The notes: a model not told the origin generated them from the sequence alone. A stretch of DNA of 64,000 nucleotides from Chaetoderma sp. LZ-2023a (GCA_034401795.1 CM067369.1:184862047-184926046); one strand, 5' to 3'. Positions 44,816-55,973 are shown, counted from the first letter of the stretch. A program made the numbers and translations.

Positions 44816-45039
44816 CACCCTTCCCGAAAAGGCCAGTCAATGAGCTAATAATTAGCTTTTCTTGACAACATTTTGCATGATCAATGAGATCAACTAAATT
44901 ATTTTCATGAGAAATAAATAAAAAATAGAATAAATTCATAGACAATTATTGAAAGTTCACATTGACTACGAGAAATGCAGATGCAGAGGGGGGTGGGGAC
45001 ATATATAACAGACTTTGCTCAATACTACACCCTGTTCTG

Positions 45040-45125
45040 GGTGTGTGGTCGCGACATCATATCTATAGTCAGGAAGCTGATCATGACGCCATATATGTGA
45101 GTGAGAGATCGGATACCTTCATTGA
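45040..45125 (+). repeat. Right flank of a palindromic element alone
   Basis: GGTCGCGACATCATATC, GAAGCTGATCATGACGCCAT and GATCGGATACCTTCATTG. Confidence 0.55.
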
Positions 45126-45249
45126 CCGGCATGTCTCCGTCAACAAGAGCTAGAAGTGTCCATAAACGTCTGCTCGTCATTTTATATATACTGCTTATAA
45201 TTCCCTGGTTTTACCAAAACAATTCGTCTATTCTCTTGTTCCCGACATT

Positions 45250-45375
45250 TTTATTGGAATATTGAGATTCAGGGAATTCAGGTCTCGATCGATCTCAACA
45301 CAGACAGAGCGTGGGCATAGCTTAGCTAGAAATGGGCGGGGCATAGCTAGAACTGGATCACTCTAGTGCATGTCG
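45250..45375 (-). repeat. Left flank of a palindromic element, reverse
   Basis: CTCGATCGATCTCAACACAG, GAGCGTGGGCATAGCTTAGC and GGGCGGGGCATAGCTAGAAC (GC-box). No core on its left. Confidence 0.7.
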
Positions 45376-45675
45376 TTGATGAATTTAATATTTAATAAGT
45401 ATTATGTTGAATATTTTGAAACTAATTTGTCTCGGCGCTCTTGTTGCCATAGCAATAGCACCCAGTCAAATTAGTGTCAAAATATCCAACAGCTTGCCTA
45501 AATAGTTACCTTGAAAATGTGATTTTGGGAAGTCAGAGTTCAAAATATATAAGTCGACCCCAACACGCCTAAAGCGTAGAGCGTGGGCGGAGCTTAGCTA
45601 TGGGGGGTGGGGGGGGGGGGGGTGGAGGGGGGTGTTGGAGGCGGGGGAGGGGGGGCATAGCTAGAAATGGATTCC
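45376..45675 (-). repeat. Palindromic element, reverse, with G-tract in the GC-box
   Basis: Core 45405-45492; reversed variant-2 left flank continues to GGGCGGAGCTTAGCTA (45586-45601). There the expected GGGCGGGGCATAGCT is replaced by about 55 G-rich bases (45602-45656) before CATAGCTAGAAATGGATTCC resumes. Confidence 0.8.
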
Positions 45676-45714
45676 TCTATTGCCAGACCGGATACCTGAT
45701 AAAGACTGACATCG

Positions 45715-45806
45715 TCATTATCGTTGTCATCGTTGTCATCGTCGTCATCGTCGTCGTCATTATCATCATCATCATTGATCATCATCATCATCAGCAACAG
45801 CATCAT

Positions 45807-45895
<89 letters not shown>

Positions 45896-45925
45896 TCATC
45901 GCCACCGCTGCGGCCGCCGCCGACG
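45715..45925. repeat. (ATC)n/(GTC)n and (CAG)n microsatellites
   Basis: GTCATC-type units to 45825, then about 23 CAG units (45823-45893), then GCC-rich CGCTGCGGCCGCCGCCGACG. Confidence 0.9.
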
Positions 45926-46124
45926 ATGGAGATGCAATAGTAGCAAAAGTTCTTCAATTGTCATTTTATGATATTTTCCTAACTTTTTAACTTAGTAATT
46001 TAGTAACTTTAAATACAAAATCAGGAGAAGCGCTTTCTAAACGGAGTTATTATGAAATAACGCGCATAGTTAAATTTCTCTGCGCGCAAAAAGCCTGCTT
46101 CGTGTAAACAGACATCGCAGTGGA

Positions 46125-46230
46125 ACGCGGTGAAACAGGTTGCGTTACCGCTTCGTTGCGGCGCGCCGCGATTGGTGGGTTTCGGCCCTATTGCTCTCCG
46201 AGCGAATTTTGAAAAAGCCCGCGCGGCCAA
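46125..46230. repeat. GCG-rich repeat, inverted partner of 43080-43330
   Basis: CGGCGCGCCGCGATTGGTGG and GTTTCGGCCCTATTG with GAGCGAATTTTGA, the reverse complement of the earlier copy with about 75-80% similarity by eye. Confidence 0.55.
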
Positions 46231-46377
46231 TTTAGGTTATTGCTATGGCAACAACACCTGCGTTCTGTATACCAAGTTTCAATTTATTAAAGTACTCCCA
46301 GGTCACAATGTGACATATGGGGATTACAAAATAATAGTTAATTTTTATAGGTCTGAGTGAGATTTACCATTAAAAGA

Positions 46378-46441
<64 letters not shown>
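46378..46441. repeat. (ATT)21 microsatellite
   Basis: Uninterrupted TAT/ATT units. Confidence 0.95.
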
Positions 46442-46716
46442 TGTCATACCAAGCTTATTGTTATCATCAGTGCTATAATATGAATATTGTTGGTGTAGAC
46501 AATCTTGTTATCAACATCAGTGACAGCATTATAGACAAAGACAATATAAACACATTACACGTTACACATTATTAATATACACATTATTACACAATATTTG
46601 TATAACCAATTTTAAAGTTAACCAAATTTAACAAGCATTTTATAAAAATTAATTATGGCATTATTGATCTAAACATTGTATATAACCATTATTGGTAGCA
46701 ACGTTATTGATTAGTC

Positions 46717-46717
<1 letters not shown>
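46442..46717. other. No gene recognised
   Basis: AT-rich sequence between two microsatellites. Confidence 0.3.
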
Positions 46718-46773
<56 letters not shown>

Positions 46774-46891
46774 TGTAGTAGTTGTAGCAGTAGTAGGAGT
46801 AGAAGTAGTAGTAGCAACAGCAGTAGTAGTAGTAGTAGAAGTAGTAGTAGTAACAGCAGTAGTAGTAGTTGTTGTAGTAGTAGTAGAAGTA

Positions 46892-46937
<46 letters not shown>

Positions 46938-46938
46938 A

Positions 46939-46980
<42 letters not shown>

Positions 46981-47005
46981 GGTAGTAGTAGTGGTGGTGG
47001 TGGTG

Positions 47006-47060
<55 letters not shown>

Positions 47061-47065
47061 TAGTG

Positions 47066-47136
<71 letters not shown>

Positions 47137-47227
47137 TGTAGTAGTAGTAATAGTAGTATTAGTAGTTGTAGTAGTAGTAGTGGTGGTGGTGGTGGTGGTG
47201 GTAGTAGTAGTAGTAGTAGTGGTAGTG

Positions 47228-47313
<86 letters not shown>
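46718..47313. repeat. ~600-bp (GTA)n array with GTG blocks
   Basis: GTA/AGT units with patches of (GGT)n at 46958-46968, 46991-47016 and 47181-47203 and scattered single changes. The open 128-codon valine-rich frame is a by-product. It abuts the 3' end of LINE C. Confidence 0.95.
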
Positions 47314-47314
<1 letters not shown>

Positions 47315-47339
47315 ATAATTGTGTTTGAAATAATTACAA

Positions 47340-49735
47340 TATGATAATAAAATAATAATCCCCGTTATGCAAATTGTTTACAGATTTTCCGTATAAAGGC
47401 GCACAATTTTGTTAGGACCGACAAGTTTGTATTCGAGAGCAGTTGTCCGAATTTGTAGTGGTTTGGGCGGTTATGATAATATTTTGGAATAAATAATTTT
47501 CTGTCATCACAGAAAAAGTCCCATAAGAATAGGTAATGATACTCATCCCCAATATCGTGTGTGTCGCATAGGTTACATATTCTTTCTTCCCTGTCTAAGC
47601 CCTCCCACCTTCCCTTTTCTATAGGTAACATATGATTACTAGTTCGAAATTTGACTAAAGTTCTTCTGTTTAATTTATTTAGCTTTCTAAGATACGGCTC
47701 TAATTTTAGTTCAGTTTTGAATATACTATATATTTTGGCTTTGGGCAAGGTGGTAATTTGCCCTGACCAAGTTTGCATGTATTGGTCTTTAAGTACTTGT
47801 TTCAAATATTGTATATTAGAATTTGTTATGGTCTGCGTTTCCCAGAGGTGAGCCATTCCGACATTTTCTAGTATACGTTTAACTGTGGTCAACCATTTGT
47901 ATTCTGTATTGTTTTGAGTATAGTCATTGTAGATATACTTGTATAGTAAAGATGATAGCTTTGTTTCTTTGCCGTTTAGGAGTTTTTCCCAAAAACTAAT
48001 TAATTTATATTTTATAGTAATTTCTAATGGAATTTGGCCTAGGTCTCCATATACCATATAACTAGGCGTTGTTTTCGAAATATTTAGTATCCGCTTATAG
48101 AACTGTACCTGAATTTTTTCTATTGAAGTAAGATTTTCTATCCCCCAGATTTCACATCCATAGGTAAGTATTGGTATAATCATCGAGTCAAATAATTCTA
48201 GTTGGCACGTTAAGGGTAATTCAATGTTTTCTATTCGCCTGTATAGTGAGTAGAGGGCTTTAGTAGCTTGTTGACTTAAGTGTTTCATCGCCTTGAGGTA
48301 TCTACCATTGTGGAAAAAATGTATTCCTAAATATTTGTACATGTCAGTTATTTCGATTTGTTCACCTTCAATACTAAAATTTAGCCTTTCCCACCCCCGT
48401 TTATTGCTGCCAAAAATTAGTATTTTTGTTTTTTCTTTATTTATCCGAAGGTTCCATACTTGGCAATAGGTCACATATGCGTTTAGTATTGACTGCCGGT
48501 CTGTAGGGCTCTCGGCGAAAAGAACAGTGTCATCTGCATATAATAGCGCTAACAGTTTGATATAGAGATCGATGTTTTCTGTCAGAGCCAGTCCACTGCA
48601 ACTAGAGCTTTCCAGGAATTCGCTGAGATCGTTTAGGTATATATTGAATAGGATTGGAGATAGATGTTCACCTTGCCTTAACCCCAAGTTACACGTGAAT
48701 GTTTCAGAGACAATGCCGTTCATAAATACTTTAGATTTTATGCCTCTATACATATTACGGATGACATTTAAGATTTTCCGATTGATATTTTCTTTAATTA
48801 ATTTCCCCCATAGTGCCTCCCTCCAAACGTTATCAAAAGCTTTTTCTAAATCTACAAAGACACAAAACAGTTTTTCTTTCTTTTTTTGAAAATTTCTATT
48901 AGGACATGGATTGCAAATAGGTGATCGGTTGTTGAATATTTACGTCTAAAGCCAGCTTGAATTTCTTTTATTTGTTCATTTTGTTCTAAGTAATTGTCTA
49001 TTCTATTAGTTAATATACTAGTAAATAATTTGGCCAGGCAGCTGACTAAAGTTATAGGTCTAAAGTTATGTGGTTCCTCTGGACTGCCTTTTCCTTTGTA
49101 AATAGGTTTTACTGGTCCCTCTGTCCATGCACCTGGTATAATTCCTGTGTTGAAAACGCGATTAAAGAGCGTATTCTAGATATGAACCATAATATTTCCA
49201 GTTGACTTAATGTATTCATTTATTATGTTATCCCCACCAGCTGCTTTATTAGTTTTAAGTGAGCGTATTCCCTTTCTAATTGCCATTTCGCTTATTTCCA
49301 TGTTAAGGGCGTCATTAATTGGTGTATCAGGAACTGGCTGGCCGGGAGCGTTATCTGTGTCAGTTACATGTACATGCTCGCTTTGTATTACAGGTTTATA
49401 AAATTCAAACATATCATTAATACTAACTTTACACGGATCTGGAATTGGGTCCGAGGACTTAAAATTTTTCCAATAATCTCGTGGATTGGTGCTACATAGC
49501 TGTTCTATTTTTAGTTTGAAATTTCGTTTATAATTAGCAATAGCGTTATTCATATTGGATTTATATATTTTACTAGCATCAATCAGGGTATTAAGGTTTG
49601 CGACTGTTTTACTAGGTCGATAGCTGGTTCGCAACTTGCTATTCGACAATTTGTATTAAACCATGGGCGATTTAAGTTATATTTCTTGTTGTTAGACTGG
49701 TTTTGACGAGGCTTCACGCATCCAAATGTATTTCG
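47340..49735 (-). pseudogene. LINE C: 5'-truncated, long C-terminal domain
   Basis: Reading leftward: RPWFNTNC, NAIANYKRNFKLKIEQLCST, IRKGIRSLKTNKAAGGDNII, FNTGIIPGAWTEG, KGKGSPEEPHNFRPITLVSC (RT start), IQAGFRRKYSTTDHLFAIHV, FVDLEKAFDNVWREALWGKL, GLRQGEHLSPILFNIYLNDL, LALLYADDTVLFAES (YADD at about 48529-48540), NKEKTKILIFGS, YKYLGIHFF, then a long tail with FRTSNHMLPIEKGRWEGL and CNLCDTHDIGDEYHY (zf-RVT-like). There is one in-frame TAG at about 49178 and one frameshift at the A run near 48885. From there to 47365 the frame is open for over 500 codons, the best-preserved RT here. The endonuclease is missing. Confidence 0.88.
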
Positions 49736-50190
49736 AGCCGATTGTTAAAATAATGTGGCTATTCTAGCAGATGTTTCAGACACACTATAGGAACCCCTAT
49801 GCGCATGTGACAACTGCAATGACAGAATAGCAGTGGTTTGCTAAAGTAGACGTTGCACCCCCCCCCCCCCCCTCTCCATTCAGAATTCGTTTCTTGTATA
49901 ACCATGGATGACAACAAGACGGAGGCCTTGAAAAAAGAAATCCAATTTTGTATGATAAAGCTAGAGACGATTACAAGGAAACTGAAAAGAAGAGGGATAT
50001 GTGGAAAACCATAGCAACCCGTGTCGATATAACCGGTAAATAGGTTTTATGTTATCAATTCATTCAATAATCATTGAATAAACTTGTCCTTTACCGCGTC
50101 TGGTGTGATCCAGACGTTGGTGCGAAAATTTGCTCGGAAAAAACTAAGTTCGTGGGCACAGTCGCGGTCGCGGTTGGTGTGAATAGAGAT
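49736..50190. other. No gene recognised; C run
   Basis: Poly-C at 49857-49872. A short plus frame starts at ATGGATGACAACAAGACGG (49902) with lysine-rich codons and is lost within ~140 bases. It could be a decayed exon, but nothing confirms it. Confidence 0.3.
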
Positions 50191-50194
50191 TTTT

Positions 50195-50325
50195 TAGTCC
50201 GTCATCAATTAAGCGTTCGTGGCGAACATAGTCACTATTCATAACGTAAATGATTATGACGTCATCCTACATGTCACGTAGTTGATTATGACGTCATATG
50301 ATTGACAGAGAAACTGGATTCATGG
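50195..50325 (+). repeat. Right flank of a palindromic element alone, two CREs
   Basis: GTCCGTCATCAATTAAGCGT, TATGACGTCATCCTACATG and TTATGACGTCATATGATTGA. Confidence 0.75.
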
Positions 50326-50744
50326 ATTACACGGCTAGTCTATTGTAACGTGTGTCAAGCCTACGTCCAGAGGCATATAAATATGTATTTATATGTCACT
50401 GGCTTTCTGCAACGTCATTCAGACAATTTATATGGGTTCCACATATGCATATAGGGTCTATGCAAACAAAGGTATACGTAGCCTACATCGATATGGCGCG
50501 ATATGACTCAGTAAATAGACACAGGTTTGATGACGTGTGGCCTACCTAATCGCAGTGTCAAATGTCAAACAACTGAATATGTGAAATTGCTAACACCATC
50601 TTGAATCAATAAGAGCTTACATTTGTATTAGATTGAACCGTGAGGTGAGGGTAGGACATTTCATTTGTGGTTGAATGCGTGCGTGCGTGCGCGCGCGCGT
50701 TCATGCGTGCGTGCGTGTGTACAGGCGTTGTCTTGCTTACTTGC

Positions 50745-50790
<46 letters not shown>

Positions 50791-51000
50791 ATCCAACTAT
50801 ATATGACAGTTTCTGGTAGATTTTTTTTATCTGAATTGCCTCGAATTTTGAGCGCACGGTAGATTCTTCCATTAAACAAGTATATACCCGGTCATTTATA
50901 TTGATCCGGATGCAGAGCTGAATTCTCGATCCGGATTAGTGTCCAATGCCGCATCTACGGTTGCTCGATACCCCCTGATTGCTTAACATCGTCGTGTCGT
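50326..51000. other. No gene; GTGC and (TTGA)n tracts
   Basis: GTGCGTGC/GCGC tract at 50677-50719 and about 12 TTGA units at 50742-50790. No supported gene. Confidence 0.4.
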
Positions 51001-51500
51001 NNNNNNNNNNNNNNNNNNNNNNNNNNNNNNNNNNNNNNNNNNNNNNNNNNNNNNNNNNNNNNNNNNNNNNNNNNNNNNNNNNNNNNNNNNNNNNNNNNNN
51101 NNNNNNNNNNNNNNNNNNNNNNNNNNNNNNNNNNNNNNNNNNNNNNNNNNNNNNNNNNNNNNNNNNNNNNNNNNNNNNNNNNNNNNNNNNNNNNNNNNNN
51201 NNNNNNNNNNNNNNNNNNNNNNNNNNNNNNNNNNNNNNNNNNNNNNNNNNNNNNNNNNNNNNNNNNNNNNNNNNNNNNNNNNNNNNNNNNNNNNNNNNNN
51301 NNNNNNNNNNNNNNNNNNNNNNNNNNNNNNNNNNNNNNNNNNNNNNNNNNNNNNNNNNNNNNNNNNNNNNNNNNNNNNNNNNNNNNNNNNNNNNNNNNNN
51401 NNNNNNNNNNNNNNNNNNNNNNNNNNNNNNNNNNNNNNNNNNNNNNNNNNNNNNNNNNNNNNNNNNNNNNNNNNNNNNNNNNNNNNNNNNNNNNNNNNNN
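51001..51500. other. Assembly gap (500 N)
   Basis: Exactly 500 unknown bases, the usual fixed-size placeholder, so true length is unknown. Frames crossing it are meaningless. Confidence 0.99.
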
Positions 51501-51509
51501 GACTGACAA

Positions 51510-51680
51510 GCTATAATGGAAACCCGCTCACAGACAAATCCCTGAAAAAAGGAAATTCCTTCCAATATAAAACTTATTCTGTTGAATATTTTGAAATTAA
51601 TTTGACTGGAAGACATTGCTGGCTAAGGCAGCAACGACTTCCAGTCAAATTAATCTCAAAATATTCAACAGTTTTCCTGT
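51510..51680. repeat. Palindromic core, A/B chimera, third flank type
   Basis: Core 51579-51671: outer arms CTGTTGAATATTTTGAAATT and AATCTCAAAATATTCAACAG with ATTTGACTGG (type A), but inner GGAAGACATTGCTGGC and GGCAGCAACGACTTCC (type B). Both arms carry both changes. Confidence 0.8.
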
Positions 51681-51829
51681 ATGGTTGTGTTGAAACTTAG
51701 ATCAGGTGAAAGGATTAATTTATGTGCATATAGATTTTTTGCTGTGCGAGTAAAATCCAAACGCTAGACGCACTTTATGCATGTAGAACAAAATTCTTAT
51801 TTCTACCCCTGCCAATACCTGAAAATACA

Positions 51830-52010
51830 GTTTGATTTCTAGCTATGCCCCCCCCCACCCCCACCCATTTGAAGGTAAGCTCAGCCCACGTTCCGCGCGC
51901 TAATGGGGTAGATTTGTATCTTTGAAGCTGAATTCACAGAATCACGATTTCAAGGTAACTATACAGGCAAGTGGTTGAATGTTTTGACACTAATTTGGCT
52001 GTGATGGTGG
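51830..52010 (+). repeat. Palindromic element, left half, C-tract in the GC-box
   Basis: TTTCTAGCTATGCCC is followed by an expanded C-rich run (51846-51867) where GCCCCGCCCAT is expected; then GCTCAGCCCACGTTCCGCG, CAAGGTAACTATACAGGC and a left arm to about 52005. The right half is absent. Confidence 0.7.
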
Positions 52011-52283
52011 GGCCGTCCATTTCTAGCTAAGCGAAGCCCACGTTCCGAGTGATGTTGGAGTCGATTTATATATTTGAAACTGAATTCCTAGAATCACAAT
52101 TCCACACTAACTATACAGGCAAGCTGTTGAATATTTTGAAACTACTTTGCACCAGCTCACAGTCAAATTAGCTTCAAAATATTCACGTGACTGTATAAGA
52201 AACAGTAAAGACATACAATTCGTACATTTGGCGGAATTTTCAACGTTCACGACGGAGCGAGATACGTCCCTGTGTGTGGTTAC
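52011..52283 (+). repeat. Palindromic element, part before the hAT insertion
   Basis: Left flank GTCCATTTCTAGCTAAGC, core 52124-52186, right flank ACAGTAAAGACATACAATTC and GTTCACGACGGAGCGAGATA. The right flank resumes after the next element at about 53070. Confidence 0.75.
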
Positions 52284-53053
52284 CAGACATGGGGTCAAAT
52301 GCAAATGCAATTTGCATTTAAATGCATTTAAAAACTTTTTTCGAGTATTTGCATTTGTATTTGCATTTGAAGATTTCAAACCATAACTATTTGCATTTGC
52401 ATTTAGATACTTTTGCTAAGGTATTTGAAATTTCAAATAGTTATCAAATGCTTTTTCAAATACTTTTCATATAAATATATAAGTTCAAAATATTCCAAAC
52501 CATATAAATAATTACGAATTTGTATCTGCTTTGTAACCCTTTGACCCCTGAAATATCAGCTTCTCAAAATCAGTTGCATTTCATATGTTAACTGATGTAC
52601 ATTCTGGAAACAAAATTGCTGTAAACTGTTGGTGTCTAATGTGACTGAATTCACTGCAACAGATTTCAAACACATTATAAAATATACACCAGACTTTCTT
52701 CTACTTACCCTGTCACAAATATATTTGGCATTAGTGTGATAAAGGCTAATATAGTGGCTATAATACTTATTGAACAGTTGGAAATCAATTTAACTAAAAG
52801 ATGCTATTTCTTGGTAGTAGTGTCCAACTGTTTAAGCCATCTCATCTCAGAAATCATAAGCGTTATAGCTGATATATGTGTAACAGAACTGAAAAGCATT
52901 TGAAAGTATTTGAAATACTTTAAAAAAGTATTTTCATTTTCACTTGCATTTGAATAAAGTTGAAAGCATTTGCTCTTGCATTTGCATTTGAACCAATGTG
53001 AAGTTTTTACATTTGCATTTAAATTCTTTTGAAAATATTTGACCCCAAGTCTG
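52284..53053. mobile_element. hAT-like non-autonomous element, ~770 bp
   Basis: Left end CAGACATGGGGTCAAATGCA; right end, reversed, CAGACTTGGGGTCAAATATT. The subterminal regions are rich in TTTGCATTTGCATTT and TATTTGAAATACTTT-like strings. Ends beginning CAG and subterminal repeats suit hAT. Neighbouring 8-mers (GTGGTTAC left; ATTGTTAG right) match at only 5 of 8, so the target duplication is uncertain. No transposase. Confidence 0.6.
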
Positions 53054-53125
53054 ATTGTTAGGTTGTTACTGCGGCATAATTGAGTATGATGTCATATATT
53101 TGAGTAACAGATCGGATATCTTCAT
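53054..53125 (+). repeat. Right-flank remainder of the split palindromic element
   Basis: GCATAATTGAGTATGATGTC, ATATATTTGAGTAACAGATC and GGATATCTTCATTAATCG continue the right flank after the hAT-like element. Confidence 0.65.
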
Positions 53126-53615
53126 TAATCGATCTCGGAACGGCTCCAATGGAGCTGGACCCGATATAAACAGCATAGTAAATGCAGTCTCTCTACTGGG
53201 AACTCTCGCTCATAACTAGATTCGGCGCGCCAACCGACCGATGTGGACAAGTGCGCATGCATGTAGTTAGGCAAAATGTCAATGGCGTGGACATGATGGA
53301 ACAATGGCTTGAACCCTAGCCTAAAGTTCGGAGATATTGTCGGGGTAAGCGGAGTACCTCGAAAACTTATCCGAACGACCAAGAGTATAATCGGATAATG
53401 GTATCGCGTAGTACAAATTTGAATCACGTGGTACAAATTCTATTCGGTTATTCTTGCATCTAAAGTGTGCGCATGCGTAGATAGGTAGGGCAACCACGTG
53501 ATACTATCGATCGGAGTGCCTCGGAGTATCTCGAGAACGAACCCGAATTCAACCAATGTTTCTGCATTCTTCGCATTTTTGGCTTGTTGGACGCTATGGG
53601 CTGGGAGTCGGATTT
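53126..53615. other. No gene; NRF1-like and E-box motifs
   Basis: AAGTGCGCATGCATG (53250) and TGTGCGCATGCGTAG (53466) resemble NRF1 sites, and CACGTG occurs twice (about 53426 and 53494). This is suggestive of a promoter-like patch, but no adjoining exon is seen. Confidence 0.3.
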
Positions 53616-53619
53616 ATTT

Positions 53620-53955
53620 CTAACTATACCCGCCATTTTAGCTCATACTCCCACTTTGAAGCCGCATTTGAATCGATTTTAACACTTTGAACGCCGATTC
53701 CAGAATATCAATACCGTGGTAACTATACAGGTAAGCTGTTTAATATTTTGAACGTAATTTGATATAGGGCTGTTGAAAATATTCAAAAGATTGTAACTTC
53801 CCCAAAGACACACATATCAGACATTTCCTATTGGATATTTGCCACATTCGTGATGTAGTTTACGTCATTTGCTTGTGACGTCAGCTAACAAATGGATTAT
53901 TTTGATTAAGAAGCCTGATAATTAAGTGACATATCGGATCCCTCCATCGTTTAAT
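53620..53955 (+). repeat. Palindromic element, forward, diverged
   Basis: Left flank TATTTCTAACTATACCCGCC, CAATACCGTGGTAACTATAC; core 53736-53789 with much of the right arm deleted; right flank GCTTGTGACGTCAGCTAAC and ATATCGGATCCCTCCATCG. Confidence 0.7.
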
Positions 53956-54149
53956 TGATCATATTAATTGCACCCATCTTTGGAACATGAGGGACGATTG
54001 CTAGGTTCCAGTACTAGCTTGCTATTACCGAGGATGTTGCCAGGCGCATTCTGAAAATAAAGTTACACTTCTATTTGCAAGAATACGGATACGGATACGG
54101 GTACGGGTATGTTGTTAGTAGCATTTCCATACACGTGTGGATTGAAAGA

Positions 54150-54490
54150 AATTTCAATTTCCCTTTCTCCGAGATCAAACAATACTCACCATTCTATTAC
54201 TTCTGATACAAGCTAGCCTGGACAGCTGGGCCCTAGGACTATAGACTTAGTCAGTTTTATCGACTCCTGGAACCGGGTACTCGGCTCCCAACTGCCGAGT
54301 ACCCGTTTGCCATGAAGCTCATATTGTGTGCATAGCCACCAAACAAGAGATACCCATGGCTTGCCTCCGTGGGGCTGGGAGGCTGGGTACGTAATAGAAT
54401 GGTGAGTATTGTTAGATCTCGGAGAAAGGGAAATTGAAATTTCCTTCATTCTCCTTCGATCAATACTCACCATTCTATTACTTCTGATAT
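54150..54490. mobile_element. DIRS-like element: left terminal region with internal inverted repeat
   Basis: 54183-54340 matches the reverse complement of 59418-59577 (shared TGGACAGCTG/TGGATAGCTG, CCTAGGACTATAGACTTAGT, GGAACCGGGTACTCGGCTCC, CAACTGCCGAGTACCCGTTT), so it is the left inverted terminal repeat. In addition 54150-54210 (AATTTCCCTTTCTCCGAGAT, CAATACTCACCATTCTATTA) is repeated inverted at 54388-54447, and CAATACTCACCATTCTATTA occurs once more at 54464. GGGTACTCGGC...GCCGAGTACCC is itself a hairpin. Confidence 0.8.
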
Positions 54491-54935
54491 ACACCAGATT
54501 TAGACAGTAACCTGGTGGGAAGGGGCAAGCCATCAATTGCTACGTTTGCCCCTTGGAGAAAGAGATAGACTTAAACTTGATTAATGGAGACCTAAAAGGA
54601 CCATCAAGTTAACGGAACCGAATCACATTCGCATCACTGCCCACCCACCCCCCACCCCCTTTCTCCTCAGAAAAGGGAGAGAACTCACAAACATGCATCT
54701 CGCCTGAAACACAAATATGCCAAGAGGGTTAACTACTCTTTGCATATATTAGCCTGGGAATGAGCATGAATGTATAAGATGAATGAACATGATATATAGA
54801 CATAATACAAAACTTCTCAATCTTGAATTACCTCATGATGTTTGGATTTCAGACGTGGAGCCTCCAACCATTCACATGTCCGGCCATCAGTGACAAAATC
54901 TGGTTGACATCCTCTGGCTCGACCATGTCTGCTTC

Positions 54936-55973
54936 TTAATTCTTTCTTACAAATGACAATAAAGGAAGAAGAGCAGTGTGGTCGTATAGGTATCGTTTCA
55001 AAACAGCCAAAGCGAGTGGATTGGCGGAGTCTGACACATCCCTCATATAGTAATCCGTGAAAGAGGACTCAACAGCCATGATGTCCTCTAACGGAACACC
55101 ATTGTAAAGGGCGGTCGAGGTGGCTATTCCTCCAACATCGTGTGCCCTTGCGCATTGCACCTGGTGCCCTGTCGCAATCTCATGGGTAGTCTGAATGCAT
55201 TCGACCACCCAACGAGAGATAGAATCCATGGATGCAGCACCATATGGCTTCTTATGGCAGATCCACAGATGTCTATCATTCGACCGTAACGAGTCTGTCC
55301 GTTTTTTGTACTTAGTCAAAGCATGGACTGGGCACCAGACACTGGCATCAAGATCAAACCTAGTTAGTTTCGGTATAATGATCGGTTTGCCGGGATATCT
55401 CAAAGATTGATTCTTTGACATAAACTCTGCTCTTGGCAGTAGACGCAGACCCTCTCCAGAGACAATAAATCGGTCCCTCTCTGCTGAAAGTGCATGGATC
55501 TCACTGCACCTTCTAGCTGAGGATGCTGCCATTAGAAAGACCGCCTTTAGAGTCAAATGCTTTAGACTAGCCGAACGCAACGGTTTGAAAGGGTGCTTGG
55601 CCAGTACATTAAGCACTAAAGATAAACTCCAGGCTGGAATGACTACCGGTTGTCTCGGTCGGAGATTGCTCATTCGCTTCACCATCACATTCAACTGGGC
55701 CACCTCTGGACTATCCCTGTTGGCTAGACAAGGGATAACTGATGCCAAAGCTGACTTGTATCCAGAAATTGTAACAGGAGATAGTCCTGAAAAGAACAGC
55801 TCACAGAGAAAGTCTGCTGTTTGCTGAATAGTGGATTGAAAGGTATCAATACCCTTTCCTTCACACCAGTCTGCAAATCTGTTAACCTTGTTGTTCTATG
55901 ACTTGAAGGTTGACCTCCTTCTCGCAGCTGCGATGAAATTCGCAGCTTGTCGAGAAAAGCATCCACGCAGTAA
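54936..55973 (-). pseudogene. DIRS-like tyrosine recombinase (YR), inactivated
   Basis: The minus frame starts in the N-terminal domain (QAANFIAAARRRSTFKS, then an in-frame TAG at 55896-55898, then NNKVNRFADWCEGKGIDTFQ), continues into SGYKSALASVIPCLANRDSP and is open to 54936. Numbered from Met at 55748: Arg79/80 in ARRCSEIHAL (first catalytic Arg), His203 in RAHDVGGIAT, and Tyr233/234 in FTDYYMRDV. DIRS-type YRs have HDVRG; here the second Arg of the HxxR box is Gly206 (GGA, 55131-55133). With the stop, the enzyme should be dead. The family integrates circular cDNA without target duplication. Confidence 0.85.

Noticed and set aside
46958..47344. 128-codon valine-rich open frame
   Set aside because: It is only the translation of the (GTA/GTG)n microsatellite.
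50936..51616. Long frames across 51001-51500
   Set aside because: They cross the N gap and only translate unknown bases.
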